From the NCBI RefSeq assembly GCF_013760845.1, contig NZ_JACDUU010000001.1:590082-654081 (forward strand): a stretch of 64,000 nucleotides of DNA. Direction: 5' to 3'. Numbering within the stretch: the first letter of the stretch is position 1; every line of letters starts with the position of its first letter. The notes under the pieces are model-generated. The model did not search any database, had not been told where the DNA came from, and saw only the letters and a program-made list of their open reading frames with translations. This stretch comes from [Anoxybacillus] calidus (lineage in GTDB: Bacteria; Bacillota; Bacilli; Bacillales; Anoxybacillaceae). Position numbers and translations under genes: made by a program. This document shows positions 25,919-35,696 of the stretch, in pieces.

Positions 25919-27271
25919 ATGGAACGAACCTATTTGATCAAACCACATCTCAGGCGCGATTATCCGTTCGTTTCGTACGGAAGAGGCGTCTATTTATATG
26001 ATGTGGCTGGAAAGCGATATTTGGACGGTTGTTCCGGCGCAGTCACCGCTAACATTGGGCATGGGGTTGAGGAAATCATTCATGTCATGAATGAACAAGC
26101 AAAAAAAGTAGCATTTGTATATCGTTCCCAATTTACAAGCGAGCCGGCTGAAAAATTAGCAGACAAGTTGAGTCAGCTGGCACCCGGCGGAGAATACGGG
26201 ACATTCCTTGTCAACAGCGGCTCAGAAGCGACGGAAACAGCGATGAAGATCGCAATTCAATATTGGCAAGAAAAAGGAAAGATGGGAAAAAATAAAATTT
26301 TGTCTCGCTGGCTGAGTTACCACGGTATCACAATTGGCGCGCTTTCGATGTCAGGACACCCGACGCGACGTGCACGCTTCGTCCCTTTATTAGAGGACTT
26401 TCCATCCATTTGCGCCCCTTATTGTTATCGCTGTCCGTACCATTCCACTTATCCTTCATGTCAGCTGCAATGTGCACGCGAACTAGAGCAAGCAATTGAA
26501 CGCATCGGTGCAGAGCATATTGCAGCATTTATCGCTGAACCGATTATCGGTGCAGCTGGAGCAGCCATTACTCCACCAGACGGATATTATGAAAAAATTC
26601 GCGATATTTGTAATAAATACGACATTTTATTGATTGTCGACGAAGTCATGACCGGGCTTGGACGAACAGGGAAAATGTTCGCAATCGAACATTGGAATGT
26701 GCAGCCGGATTTGATTACTCTTGGAAAAGGGTTAGGGGCTGGCTATACTCCTATTGCGGCAACGCTGGCAAGCAAACAAGTATTAGAGCCGATTTTTGAA
26801 GGCTCCGGCGTGATTATGAGTGGGCATACATTAAGCGCCAATCCGCTATCAGCAGCAACGGCTCTTGCGGTATTGAGCTATGTTGAAACGCACCGTCTGC
26901 CAGAAAAAGCAGCAGAAACAGGTCGATATTTATTTACTCAATTAACTTCTTTTAAAAAGCGGTTTCCATGGATTGGCGATATTCGCGGCAAAGGATTGCT
27001 TATCGGTATAGAATTTGCGGTTCCCAACGCGAAAGGCATGCTTCCAAGTCCATTATCATTTACGGAGTTAGTCGTCACAAAGGCGCAACATCTTGGTCTG
27101 CTTGTATATCCAGCAGCTGCAGGTAATGGAAGAGATGGAGCGGCTATTATCATTGCCCCGCCGTTAACGATTACAAAAGAAGAAGTCGATGAACTCATTA
27201 CGTTGCTCAAACAAACTTTTTTACAGCTAGAGCGTGAACTACCGATTGGTGGTGATGACGATGATGAATAA
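25919..27271 (+). CDS. yodT: Class III (PLP) aminotransferase of the beta-lysine cluster
   Basis: 450 residues, fold type I class III aminotransferase. PLP features: NSGSEATETAMKIA, the DEVMTGLGRTG motif with the pyridine-binding Asp, and the lysine in LITLGKGLGAGY. It heads a tightly spaced operon with CoA-transferase subunits, a deacetylase, acetyltransferase and lysine 2,3-aminomutase, the same order as B. subtilis yodT-S-R-Q-P-kamA. ATG 25919 follows AGGGGGGAC. It carries a cysteine-rich insertion (CAPYCYRCPYHSTYPSCQLQC) with five Cys, seen in this subfamily. Substrate is inferred to be a lysine-derived amine. Confidence 0.88.
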   Translation: MERTYLIKPHLRRDYPFVSYGRGVYLYDVAGKRYLDGCSGAVTANIGHGVEEIIHVMNEQAKKVAFVYRSQFTSEPAEKLADKLSQLAPGGEYGTFLVNSGSEATETAMKIAIQYWQEKGKMGKNKILSRWLSYHGITIGALSMSGHPTRRARFVPLLEDFPSICAPYCYRCPYHSTYPSCQLQCARELEQAIERIGAEHIAAFIAEPIIGAAGAAITPPDGYYEKIRDICNKYDILLIVDEVMTGLGRTGKMFAIEHWNVQPDLITLGKGLGAGYTPIAATLASKQVLEPIFEGSGVIMSGHTLSANPLSAATALAVLSYVETHRLPEKAAETGRYLFTQLTSFKKRFPWIGDIRGKGLLIGIEFAVPNAKGMLPSPLSFTELVVTKAQHLGLLVYPAAAGNGRDGAAIIIAPPLTITKEEVDELITLLKQTFLQLERELPIGGDDDDE

Positions 27272-27956
27272 TGAATTTGGTAAAGTCATTTCCTTACATG
27301 AAGCGGTACAGCATATTGACGATGGCTGTTCTTTAATGGTTGGCGGTTTTGGTGGAATTGGCTCCCCGCCTTCCTTGATTGAGGCTATTTTAAATAAAGA
27401 AGTCAAAAATATGACGTTAATTTGTAATGATACCGGATTTCCAGACATTGGTGTTGGTCGTTTAGTGAGCAGGGGAAGAGTGAAAAAAGCGATTGTTTCC
27501 CACATCGGCTCCAATCCAGCTGCTGGAAAATTAATGCACGAGGGAAAATTAGAAGTTGAATTTTCACCTCAAGGTGTCCTTGTTGAACGTATTCGTGCCG
27601 GCGGTGTCGGACTTGGCGGAATACTCGTCGATATCGGGGTTGATAATGAATGGGTGGCAAAAGGAAAGCAAGTGATTGAAGTAGACGGAAGGCGCTACTT
27701 ATTAGAATTGCCGCTTACAGCCGATGTGTCAATTGTGTATGCGAAAAAGGGAGATCCATTTGGAAATTTAATTTACGACAAAAGTGCGCGCAATACCAAT
27801 CCATATGTTGCGATGGCAGGGCATATCACGATTGCTGAAGTAGAGGAGATTGTTCCTCTTGGTCAGTTAAATCCGGAGGAAATTATTACTCCCGGCATCT
27901 TTATTAACCACATTGTCCAAAGTAAAGGAGTGAATTGGAAATGGGCTTGGGAGTAA
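27261..27956 (+). CDS. yodS: 3-oxoacid CoA-transferase subunit A
   Basis: About 231 residues. Glycine-rich MVGGFGGIGSPPSLIEAIL is the subunit A CoA-binding motif. It pairs with the B subunit encoded next. The start (ATG 27261 or 27264) overlaps the aminotransferase stop, with GGTGGTGA as binding site. Likely transfers CoA to a carboxylic acid in lysine-derived metabolism. Confidence 0.88.
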   Translation: MMNNEFGKVISLHEAVQHIDDGCSLMVGGFGGIGSPPSLIEAILNKEVKNMTLICNDTGFPDIGVGRLVSRGRVKKAIVSHIGSNPAAGKLMHEGKLEVEFSPQGVLVERIRAGGVGLGGILVDIGVDNEWVAKGKQVIEVDGRRYLLELPLTADVSIVYAKKGDPFGNLIYDKSARNTNPYVAMAGHITIAEVEEIVPLGQLNPEEIITPGIFINHIVQSKGVNWKWAWE

Positions 27957-28594
27957 GAGAACGGATGGCAAAACGTGCGGCAAAAGAACTGAGAAGCGGA
28001 ATGATTGTTAATCTTGGAATCGGTATTCCATCGATGGTTCCCGATTATTTGCCGGAAGGTGTGCGCGTTATATTTCAATCGGAAAACGGAATCCTCGGCA
28101 TGGGAGAAAGTCCAAAAAAAGGGGAAGAAGATGCTAATTTATGCAATGCAGGTGGGTATCCGGTTACGGTCATAAAAGGTGCTTCTTATTCAGACAGCGC
28201 CACTGCATTTGCCATGATACGAAAAGGATTAATTGATGTTACCATGTTAGGTGCATTACAAGTAAGCGAGAAGGGCGATTTAGCGAACTGGATGATTCCC
28301 GGCAGGCGTGTTCCTGGAATTGGCGGAGCAATGGAGCTGGCGCAAAAAGCGAAGAAAGTCGTCGTGGTAATGAATCATGTAAATAAACATGGTGAGCCGA
28401 AAATCGTAAAAGCGTGTACATTGCCGCTGACAGCGAGAAAATGCGTTCATTTGATCATTACAGATATGGCAGTGATGGAAGTAACAACAGAAGGTCTGTT
28501 ATTAACAGAAATTATGGAGCCATATGATTTAAACGATGTGTTGCAATGTACTGCAGCACCGTTGATGATTTCAAAATCTTTAAAGCGTGTTTAG
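27941..28594 (+). CDS. yodR: 3-oxoacid CoA-transferase subunit B
   Basis: 217 residues. The catalytic glutamate lies in SENGILGMGESP, the subunit B signature. AAAGGAG precedes ATG 27941; it overlaps yodS by 16 nt, so the two subunits are produced together. Confidence 0.88.
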   Translation: MGLGVRERMAKRAAKELRSGMIVNLGIGIPSMVPDYLPEGVRVIFQSENGILGMGESPKKGEEDANLCNAGGYPVTVIKGASYSDSATAFAMIRKGLIDVTMLGALQVSEKGDLANWMIPGRRVPGIGGAMELAQKAKKVVVVMNHVNKHGEPKIVKACTLPLTARKCVHLIITDMAVMEVTTEGLLLTEIMEPYDLNDVLQCTAAPLMISKSLKRV

Positions 28595-28615
28595 TAAGGG
28601 AAAAGGAGAGGGAAA

Positions 28616-29902
28616 ATGAAACATTATCAAAAGATGATTCACGAATGGTTGAACGTTCAGCGGAAAAACGGCATCCGCTTATTAACGCAATTAGTGCAAC
28701 AGGCGAGCACACAAGGGAATGAAGCAAAAGCGCAGGCAATCGTTGTTGAGAAATGCCGCCAGCTAGGTTTAGAGATTGATATATGGGAGCCGGATGGAGA
28801 AAAATTGAGAGAACATCCGTACTTTATTTCCCCCCGCACCGATTTTTCGAACAGTCCGAATGTAGTTGGTATCTTGCGAGGCACAGGAGGGGGGCGTTCT
28901 CTCATTTTAAACAGTCATATTGATGTTGTCCCTGAAGGAGAAGTGGAACAATGGGAAGATGAGCCGTATAGCGGAGCAATAAAGGGAGGAAAAGTTTACG
29001 GGCGTGGTGCTTCTGATATGAAAGGGGGAACCGTTTCTTTTCTGCTCGCGCTCGAAGCCATCAAGGCTGTAGGAATTCGTTTGAAAGGAGATGTCATTTT
29101 TCAAAGTGTCGTTGAAGAAGAAAGCGGAGGGGCGGGAACTCTTGCAGCTATTTTAAGGGGATATAAAGCTGATGGGGCAATCATTACAGAGCCAACAAAC
29201 ATGAAATTGTTTCCGAAGCAGCAAGGCTCGCTTTGGTTTCGTATTACCGTACATGGAAAATCGGCTCATGGTGGAACGCGCTACGAAGGAGTCAGCGCAA
29301 TTGAAAAAGTGAAAATGGTCTTAGAGCAGCTTCAAGAGTTAGAGTTAGAGCGAAACGCTCGTGTTGTTGACCCGCTCTTTCAACATATTTCCATTCCGGT
29401 TCCGATTAACGTTGGCAAAATTGAAGGAGGAACGTGGCCTTCTTCTGTACCGGACCGAGTCGTCATTGAAGGGAGAATGGGCGTAGCGCCGAACGAAACG
29501 GTGGAGATGGCCAAACAAGAAATGGAGCATTGTGTAAGCGTAATCAATCAGAGTGATAACTGGTTTCAAACGCATCCTGTCGAACTAGAGTGGTTCGGTG
29601 CTCAATGGCTGCCAAGTTCGATTGATGAAAATCATCCGCTTGTAGCAGTTTTAGCGGATGCGTACAAACGTGTTAAAGGAGAAACACCAACGGTTGAAGC
29701 GTCTCCATGGGGAACAGATGGTGGATTACTTTCGCAAGTCGGCCAAATTCCAACGATTGTATTTGGACCGGGCACCACTGCTGTTGCCCATCATCCGAAC
29801 GAATATATTGAAATCGACAACATGTTGATAGCGGCAGAAATTCTTGCTTTAACGATTATTCATTGGTGTGAAATCGATGAAGCGGGGGAAAGAACGTCTT
29901 AA
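28616..29902 (+). CDS. yodQ: M20 family deacylase (ArgE/DapE type)
   Basis: 428 residues, di-zinc M20 hydrolase. Ligands: H and D in NSHIDVVPEG, D in GRGASDMKGG, the catalytic EE in VVEEESGG, E in TEPTNMKL and H in AHHPNEYI. It should cleave an amide bond such as an N-acetyl group. In this operon it may work opposite to the acetyltransferase. Confidence 0.88.
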   Translation: MKHYQKMIHEWLNVQRKNGIRLLTQLVQQASTQGNEAKAQAIVVEKCRQLGLEIDIWEPDGEKLREHPYFISPRTDFSNSPNVVGILRGTGGGRSLILNSHIDVVPEGEVEQWEDEPYSGAIKGGKVYGRGASDMKGGTVSFLLALEAIKAVGIRLKGDVIFQSVVEEESGGAGTLAAILRGYKADGAIITEPTNMKLFPKQQGSLWFRITVHGKSAHGGTRYEGVSAIEKVKMVLEQLQELELERNARVVDPLFQHISIPVPINVGKIEGGTWPSSVPDRVVIEGRMGVAPNETVEMAKQEMEHCVSVINQSDNWFQTHPVELEWFGAQWLPSSIDENHPLVAVLADAYKRVKGETPTVEASPWGTDGGLLSQVGQIPTIVFGPGTTAVAHHPNEYIEIDNMLIAAEILALTIIHWCEIDEAGERTS

Positions 29903-30059
29903 TGACTAGATTATGCAGCAATGTCATTCGTTTTCTCTCACCGTTTGTCATTTCAAGCGAACAATGAACAGAAGGACTGGACGCAATTGAACAGACAATC
30001 ATGCATCATTTGTAAAAAGATGTATGAAATGACCTTTTACATCGTATGCATGGTAAAAA

Positions 30060-30941
30060 ATGCGTGTAATGGAAGGAGGTGCTGTAGCTTGCCCATCTAA
30101 TCAATGTTACGTGAACAAAGAAACATACTGGTGCCATATCATTTATGATGATTTTAACAAAAGGCTCAGGGTGGAAGATTATCGTGGTCATTTATATGAG
30201 TTCATTCAGTATATAGAAAAGGAGGCAAAGCAAAAATTATATGAAAAAATCATTATAAAAGCGAGATTTGAGCATGTTCCTCTTTTTATAGAAAAGGGAT
30301 TTATTAATGAAGGATGGATTCAAGGCTATTTTAATGGCAGTGATGTTTACTTTTTGGCAAAGTATTTAATAGCAGGGAGAAGACAAAGTGATGACTGGTG
30401 TAAAGAAGACGAAATCATTCATTCCATTCAAAGTCAAACGAGATATAACGATTTATCATCTTTGCCTGATGGATTCTTCATGAGAAAAGCAGAAGAAAAA
30501 GATGCCGCGGAGTTATCGGGATTGTATAAAACCGTCTTTGCTGTTTATCCGACACCATTGCAGCAGATGGATTATGTATTGCACATACTGAAAAGTGGAA
30601 CAATCTTTTATGTCATTGAAAAAGACGAACAAATTGTAAGTGCTGCTTCAGCAGAAGTGAACGAGACGTATCATAATGCAGAGTTAACAGATTGTGCGAC
30701 ACTTCCGGAACATCGTAAACACGGATTTATGAAACATTTAATCTACCAACTGGAGATGGACTTACGAAAGAATGGCATATTTTGTGCTTACTCTTTGGCC
30801 CGCGCTAAATCCTTCGGGATGAACGCCGTTTTTCACCAACTCGGTTATCAATATGCGGGTCGCTTAACAAATAATTGTTATATTTATCAAGAATTAGAAG
30901 ATATGAACGTTTGGTTTAAAAATTTAGCTTATGAGCAATAA
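30060..30941 (+). CDS. yodP: Beta-lysine N6-acetyltransferase (AblB/YodP)
   Basis: About 293 residues; DFNKRLRVEDYRG near the N-terminus and a GNAT domain from about residue 140 (ATLPEHRKHGFMKHLI is the acetyl-CoA loop). With KamA it makes N6-acetyl-beta-lysine, a compatible solute in methanogens. The start is uncertain: ATG 30060 or 30069 lacks a binding site, while a good AAGGAGGTG (30073-30081) points to a TTG in another frame that stops after three codons. Confidence 0.85.
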   Translation: MRVMEGGAVACPSNQCYVNKETYWCHIIYDDFNKRLRVEDYRGHLYEFIQYIEKEAKQKLYEKIIIKARFEHVPLFIEKGFINEGWIQGYFNGSDVYFLAKYLIAGRRQSDDWCKEDEIIHSIQSQTRYNDLSSLPDGFFMRKAEEKDAAELSGLYKTVFAVYPTPLQQMDYVLHILKSGTIFYVIEKDEQIVSAASAEVNETYHNAELTDCATLPEHRKHGFMKHLIYQLEMDLRKNGIFCAYSLARAKSFGMNAVFHQLGYQYAGRLTNNCYIYQELEDMNVWFKNLAYEQ

Positions 30942-31018
30942 AACAATAATAACGTGTTACGTCTTTGCCGTGCTTTGCATGTAATAGTAATACATTACGA
31001 ATGAAGGAGGCATTACGC

Positions 31019-32431
31019 ATGCAAATGCAATTATATAAACCAAAGCGGCATTGGAAAGAAATTGAGCTTTGGAAAGATGTAACAGAAGAGAAATGGAATG
31101 ATTGGATCTGGCAATTGACGAACACCATCCGTACGCTTGATGATTTGAAAAAAGTTATTCATTTAACACCAGAAGAAGAGGAAGGGGTGAAAATTTCAGC
31201 AAAAACTATTCCGCTCAACATCACTCCTTACTATGCTTCCTTAATGGATCCAGATGATCCGCGTTGTCCGATTCGCATGCAATCCGTACCTGTTGCAAAG
31301 GAACAATATAAAACAAAATATGATTTAGAAGATCCACTTCATGAAGATGAAGACTCTCCAGTTCCTGGTCTAACGCACCGTTATCCTGACCGCGTCTTAT
31401 TTCTCATTACGAATCAGTGTTCGATGTATTGTCGCTACTGTACAAGAAGACGATTTTCTGGGCAAATCGGCATGGGGGTACCGAAAAAGCAGTTGGATAC
31501 AGCTATTGAATATATTGCACAAACACCACAAATAAGAGATGTATTATTATCCGGTGGAGATGCGCTATTAGTCAATGACCAAATCCTTGAATATATATTG
31601 AAAAAACTTCGTGAAATTCCACATGTTGAAATTATCCGCATCGGTACAAGAGCTCCTGTAGTATTTCCGCAGCGAATAACAGAAAATTTATGTAGCATTT
31701 TAAAAAAGTATCATCCAATCTGGTTAAATACTCATTTTAATACGTCGATTGAGATTACGGAGGAAGCTAAAAAAGCATGTGAAATGCTTGTCAACGCAGG
31801 GGTTCCAGTAGGAAATCAAGCTGTTATTCTTAAAGGAATCAATGACAGTGTTGCGATTATGAAAAAGCTTATGCATGATTTAGTCAAGATTCGCGTTCGG
31901 CCTTATTATATTTATCAATGTGATTTATCAGAAGGGATTAGCCATTTTCGCGCACCGGTCGCAAAAGGTTTAGAAATTATAGAAGGCTTACGTGGCCATA
32001 CATCTGGTTATGCTGTACCTACATTTGTTGTCGATGCGCCAGGCGGCGGTGGAAAAATCGCGCTTCAGCCAAACTATCTCATTTCACAAACTCCTGATAA
32101 AGTCATTTTGCGTAATTATGAGGGAGTCATTACTTTTTATCCGGAGCCGAAAGACTATGTAGCAGGTACAGCTGAAGCATATTTTCAAAAAATATTTCCT
32201 GATTTCGCGGAGAAAAAATCGACAACGGGAATTGCAGCGCTTGCAAACGAATCCAAATTCAATATTGTTCCGGAAGATCTTCAGCGCATTGAGCGCCGAC
32301 GGGCATACGAAACCAATCCTGACCATAAGTCATTAAAAGATTTTCGTCAAAAGCGTGACGAAATGAAAGAAAAGAAATTTGAAGCGATGTTAAAGAAACT
32401 CAATAACAGAGAGGAGAAAGAGCAGCAATGA
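31019..32431 (+). CDS. kamA: Lysine 2,3-aminomutase
   Basis: 470 residues (B. subtilis KamA 471). Radical-SAM motif CSMYCRYC in TNQCSMYCRYCTRRRF; PLP lysine in DAPGGGGKIALQPNY; the DLxEG segment QCDLSEGISHF recognises lysine. It converts L-lysine to beta-lysine. AAGGAGG at 31004-31010 sets ATG 31019. It overlaps yokU by 4 nt. Confidence 0.95.
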   Translation: MQMQLYKPKRHWKEIELWKDVTEEKWNDWIWQLTNTIRTLDDLKKVIHLTPEEEEGVKISAKTIPLNITPYYASLMDPDDPRCPIRMQSVPVAKEQYKTKYDLEDPLHEDEDSPVPGLTHRYPDRVLFLITNQCSMYCRYCTRRRFSGQIGMGVPKKQLDTAIEYIAQTPQIRDVLLSGGDALLVNDQILEYILKKLREIPHVEIIRIGTRAPVVFPQRITENLCSILKKYHPIWLNTHFNTSIEITEEAKKACEMLVNAGVPVGNQAVILKGINDSVAIMKKLMHDLVKIRVRPYYIYQCDLSEGISHFRAPVAKGLEIIEGLRGHTSGYAVPTFVVDAPGGGGKIALQPNYLISQTPDKVILRNYEGVITFYPEPKDYVAGTAEAYFQKIFPDFAEKKSTTGIAALANESKFNIVPEDLQRIERRRAYETNPDHKSLKDFRQKRDEMKEKKFEAMLKKLNNREEKEQQ

Positions 32432-32706
32432 AATGTCTCTGGTGTACATCTACCAACGTAAAACCGATCGCAGCCACCGTTTATTGGGAATTACCTGATG
32501 GCACGCGGGCAATTGAAATAACGAATACCCCCAGTATCTCTTGTAACGAATGCGGAATCGTTTATCAAGAAGACGACATCGTTGAGAGCATAGAAGATCA
32601 GTTATTTTTAATTGATACAAAATCTCTTGTCCAAAAGATGGACTATGATCAATTAATGAGTCAGCCGAGAATCTTAAAAAGAAACTATTTCAAATTTATG
32701 GATTAA
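32428..32706 (+). CDS. yokU: YokU family zinc-ribbon protein
   Basis: 92 residues. Two CxxC-type pairs (CLWC and CNEC) form a probable YgiT-type zinc ribbon. It overlaps kamA by 4 nt (ATGA), and yokU neighbours kamA in many bacilli, so a role in the aminomutase pathway is possible but not shown. Confidence 0.8.
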   Translation: MKCLWCTSTNVKPIAATVYWELPDGTRAIEITNTPSISCNECGIVYQEDDIVESIEDQLFLIDTKSLVQKMDYDQLMSQPRILKRNYFKFMD

Positions 32707-32775
32707 AAAAGCTTCACAAAATGTAAAAAAATCATTACAATATGTAAAAATTAAGTATGTAAGAGGTGAGGAGAA

Positions 32776-33006
32776 ATGAGAAAATCGTTTTATCATTATT
32801 TACTCACGTTTCGCGATGGTCAAAAAGATGATCCGTTTGTCAGCTTTGCGAATCATGCCTATCATGATCACGGTTTTCCAAAATCATCTTCAGATTATGA
32901 TGAGATTAGCAGATACCTTGAGCTAAATGGGGATTATTTAGAGAGTATGAGCATATTTGACCAAATTTGGGAACGGTATATGCAAGAGATGTGGATCGTT
33001 TATTGA
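32776..33006 (+). CDS. yozE: YozE family (UPF0346) protein
   Basis: 76 residues. SFYHYLLTFRDGQKDDPFVSFANHAYHDHGFPK is the conserved YozE SAM-like-fold core (shown here only in part: FANHAYHD, FPKSSSDYDEIS). Function unknown. GAGGTGAGG precedes ATG 32776. Syntenic with B. subtilis yokU-yozE. Confidence 0.88.
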   Translation: MRKSFYHYLLTFRDGQKDDPFVSFANHAYHDHGFPKSSSDYDEISRYLELNGDYLESMSIFDQIWERYMQEMWIVY

Positions 33007-33056
33007 TGAACAGTTTTTGAAAGCGTTAACAAATGTGCTTTCTATCAATCACCATC

Positions 33057-33087
33057 AACCTGGCACAATAAGTGTCGGGTTTTTTTG
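33057..33087 (+). terminator. Terminator after yozE
   Basis: AACCTGGCAC/GTGTCGGGTT with G-U pairs, then seven T. Confidence 0.75.
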
Positions 33088-33142
33088 TATATGCATATAA
33101 TACTATACGCGGACTAGAAAACTTCAAAAAGGAGGGAAAGTA

Positions 33143-33826
33143 ATGGATTTTGAGCAAAAACCGAAGTTTGCCATAGGAGATATTGTTGTGAATTTGTTAT
33201 ATGGCACGGTTGGAACAATTACCGATATAAAAATGTTTGATGGAACATTTTTATATGAAATTAATCATAGCAATAGTCTATTTCTTGAACATACATTAAT
33301 ATTACTTTCCGATTTTGATGGTGATTTATTAGTGATAGAAGAAATTGAAGTTGAATTGCCATATTTTTTGGGAGAAATGGTTCAAGTGAGAAATCAAGGT
33401 TCCGATTTGTACAAAATCGTAGGCGTGCGTACAGAAATTTGGCGTTATCAAGACGAGGGATGGGAGGAAATTATATATGAGCTTACGCGTCTTACAGACG
33501 GAAAAATGCTCGAAGCAAGTCCGGATGAACTTATACCGATCGCTCCCAACGACCACTCGCTTGTTTTCGTGCAAGATATTGTTTCGCTATCACCTATTTT
33601 CAATGATGAGTCGGAGTGGGAAGAAGGAATGCATATGTATGGAAAATCGGAAAAAGAATGGTGGCAGGCAAAAAAAAAGTATAAAGAAATGGTTGACGAA
33701 CTTTTAGATATTTACAATGATTATAAACGGTTATATGAGTGGTTTCATGATGAAGAGTATAAAAAAGTGATGAAGATGACGTTGAAAAATCTGCAAAATT
33801 TAGTGACTAAGAAACCAAACGGGTAG
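33143..33826 (+). CDS. yodN: YodN-like conserved protein, unknown function
   Basis: 227 residues, acidic, no signal or membrane segment. The N-terminal part has two short beta-rich repeats (FAIGDIVVNLLYGTVGTI and FLGEMVQVRNQGSDLYKIV) resembling small SH3/KOW-like barrels; the C-terminal third is charged and helical. Assigned to yodN from its place next to yozE and yozD. AAAGGAGGG precedes ATG 33143. Confidence 0.65.
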   Translation: MDFEQKPKFAIGDIVVNLLYGTVGTITDIKMFDGTFLYEINHSNSLFLEHTLILLSDFDGDLLVIEEIEVELPYFLGEMVQVRNQGSDLYKIVGVRTEIWRYQDEGWEEIIYELTRLTDGKMLEASPDELIPIAPNDHSLVFVQDIVSLSPIFNDESEWEEGMHMYGKSEKEWWQAKKKYKEMVDELLDIYNDYKRLYEWFHDEEYKKVMKMTLKNLQNLVTKKPNG

Positions 33827-33829
33827 CAG

Positions 33830-33982
33830 CTACATTTGAAAAAATTGTATAAGGATATACAGAAAATAAGGGATGCCTAAAAAAACAATGATTTTAAACA
33901 GCCAATCTGTCATCGTTTCCATCCATTTTGTCATTGTCTCATCCATCCGCTCTCCATTTGTGACCTCAATATGCTTGTCCAT
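33830..33982 (-). CDS. Small single-helix membrane protein, unknown
   Basis: 50 residues: a charged N-terminus (MDKHIEVTNGERMDETMTK) and one hydrophobic helix (about 28-47). AAAGGAG lies well placed on the minus strand upstream of ATG 33982. It runs against yodN and yozD. Not recognised; coding is supported by binding site and clear amphipathic-to-hydrophobic layout. Confidence 0.6.
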   Translation of the reverse strand: MDKHIEVTNGERMDETMTKWMETMTDWLFKIIVFLGIPYFLYILIQFFQM

Positions 33983-34118
33983 TTCTTATGTTTCTCCTTT
34001 CGTGTTTAGCTATCACTAATTTATTTTGCTGAAATGGATATTATACATAAGATTCAAAAAATTCTTTTGTCATAAAAAGGAGTACATGGACATAAAACAA
34101 TACAAAGGGGGCGATGTT

Positions 34119-34295
34119 GTGAAAGAAATTGAAGTAGTAATTGATACGGAAGAAATTGCAGAATTCTTTTACAATGAGCTGATTCGTCGAGGCTTTATGC
34201 CGACAAAAGTGGAACTCGAGGAGATTGCGGATATTACGTTCGATTACTTAATTGAAAAATGCATTATTGACGAAGAATATGAAATAGAAGACTAA
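34119..34295 (+). CDS. yozD: YozD family protein
   Basis: 58 residues, acidic: VKEIEVVIDTEEIAEFFYNE and LEEIADITFDYLIEKC are typical of YozD. Starts with GTG 34119 behind AAAGGGGG; an earlier ATG frame (34026) has no binding site near it. Function unknown. Confidence 0.85.
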   Translation: MKEIEVVIDTEEIAEFFYNELIRRGFMPTKVELEEIADITFDYLIEKCIIDEEYEIED

Positions 34296-34307
34296 CCAAT
34301 GAAAATA

Positions 34308-34409
34308 GGGGCCGACCCAAACGTGTCTGACCTCACGCGAAAACCATGATACATAGTATATATTGTGGTTGTGGAGTCTGACACTTTGCTTGAGGGTCGG
34401 CCTCTTTTA
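34308..34409. repeat. Palindromic intergenic element, copy 6 (core orientation A)
   Basis: Arms GGGGCCGACCC/GGGTCGGCCTC: relative to the usual GGCTGACC/GGTCAGCC both sides changed so that pairing is kept. Inner ACGTGTCTGACCTCAC/GTGGAGTCTGACACTT. Between convergent yozD and the DUF2515 gene. Confidence 0.85.
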
Positions 34410-34455
34410 TTTTGACCATTAATCATCGGCAAGACTTAAATTCAGTAGGAGCCGT

Positions 34456-35604
34456 TCAAAACAGAAATTGTTTCGATCGGGCTAATGAAGATAATTCGAT
34501 GATATTCGTCAAGTAGTTATCGGTTAAGTCGCAGTTTTTGAAAATAGGAATCGTGTGAAGATGTTTCACCACTGATAAATCATCAAACCAATCATCTTGT
34601 TCTGGATACCGGTGCTTTATGTTTGGCCACGCATTCACTAGTTTTGGACTATAAATAGAAGCCTTTTTTCGCATTTTTACAGTATGAAAGAAAAGGTGCG
34701 GCCAAAAGTCGGCGCGTGAGCCTGTATGTGGAGTGTTCAACGCAAACTCGTAAGCCCCGTTGTATATCTTTTTATGATGAAACAACATTCCATATAGCGT
34801 TTTGCCGATTACGATGCGATGGTCAACATTTGCAAAATCGTGAATGGTTGTTCCGGCAAGTCTCACCTTATTTTTGTCATAAAAAGGGATGAGGACATCG
34901 GTAAATCCTAACCATTGTTGAAGCAAGAATGATAGTGTTTCAAGAACATGCTCTTGAAAAAACGGCTGTTCAATGACATGTTTTTGAATATGTTGCTGTT
35001 CATTGATGATTAAGGCAACGGTCAGCAACGATGAATTTTTCGTAAGTAAAAAATGCTCCCAAAACGGTCGCATAAACGAAGACACCGAAAAATTCGGCAA
35101 CAAATGAAAAACGTTCTCCCCTCTTCGTTTACTTTCTTCATATAAAAGAAGCTGAGGATAGGCATCTTGAAAAATAAACGCATTCGCACGTTCCAAACAT
35201 AAAAAAAGCGGCTCAATTTGTTTTTTAGAAATAATATTTCCAATGATGTCTCCTTTTAAATCTGTCATATTCCAGCCACCATTTCTTGAAACAGTATGGG
35301 CTAAAAACGCCCAATGCACTTCTGGACAGCGCTGAAAAAATGAAAAATACGCTTTGGTGCGCGTAATATTATTCAGATTGCCTTCTTCTGTTTGCTTTTT
35401 AATCAATGAAACGAGCTCCTTTTCTGCTCCGATGGCAACTTTTGTCTGAGGAGAATTGGAAGTTAAGGCCTTTTCTAATTGTTCGCTAATGAATATTATG
35501 TTGTCGCGTGTAGTGATTGGCATTTCTGTTTTTTTTATGAAAAATTTTGTCAACGTACCGAATGAATGAGCAAGATAGGAAAACATTTTTGTTAAAAAAC
35601 CCAT
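34456..35604 (-). CDS. DUF2515 (YppC-like) protein
   Basis: 382 residues, soluble apart from an aromatic N-terminus. I associate the pattern (RTKAYFSFFQRCPEVHWAFL, HTVSRNGGWNMTDL, NAWPNIKHRYPEQDDWF) with DUF2515/YppC, but from memory. No catalytic motif is visible. GGAGGA precedes ATG 35604. Transcribed away from the kinase operon, so the shared gap 35605-35696 should hold two promoters. Confidence 0.6.
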   Translation of the reverse strand: MGFLTKMFSYLAHSFGTLTKFFIKKTEMPITTRDNIIFISEQLEKALTSNSPQTKVAIGAEKELVSLIKKQTEEGNLNNITRTKAYFSFFQRCPEVHWAFLAHTVSRNGGWNMTDLKGDIIGNIISKKQIEPLFLCLERANAFIFQDAYPQLLLYEESKRRGENVFHLLPNFSVSSFMRPFWEHFLLTKNSSLLTVALIINEQQHIQKHVIEQPFFQEHVLETLSFLLQQWLGFTDVLIPFYDKNKVRLAGTTIHDFANVDHRIVIGKTLYGMLFHHKKIYNGAYEFALNTPHTGSRADFWPHLFFHTVKMRKKASIYSPKLVNAWPNIKHRYPEQDDWFDDLSVVKHLHTIPIFKNCDLTDNYLTNIIELSSLARSKQFLF

Positions 35605-35696
35605 TAAAAAAATCCTCCTAGAAAATGTTTGATGATGTGAAACTTTTATCGCTGCAATCCGTATATATGAATAGTCTGTTATAGAGGAGAGATTTT

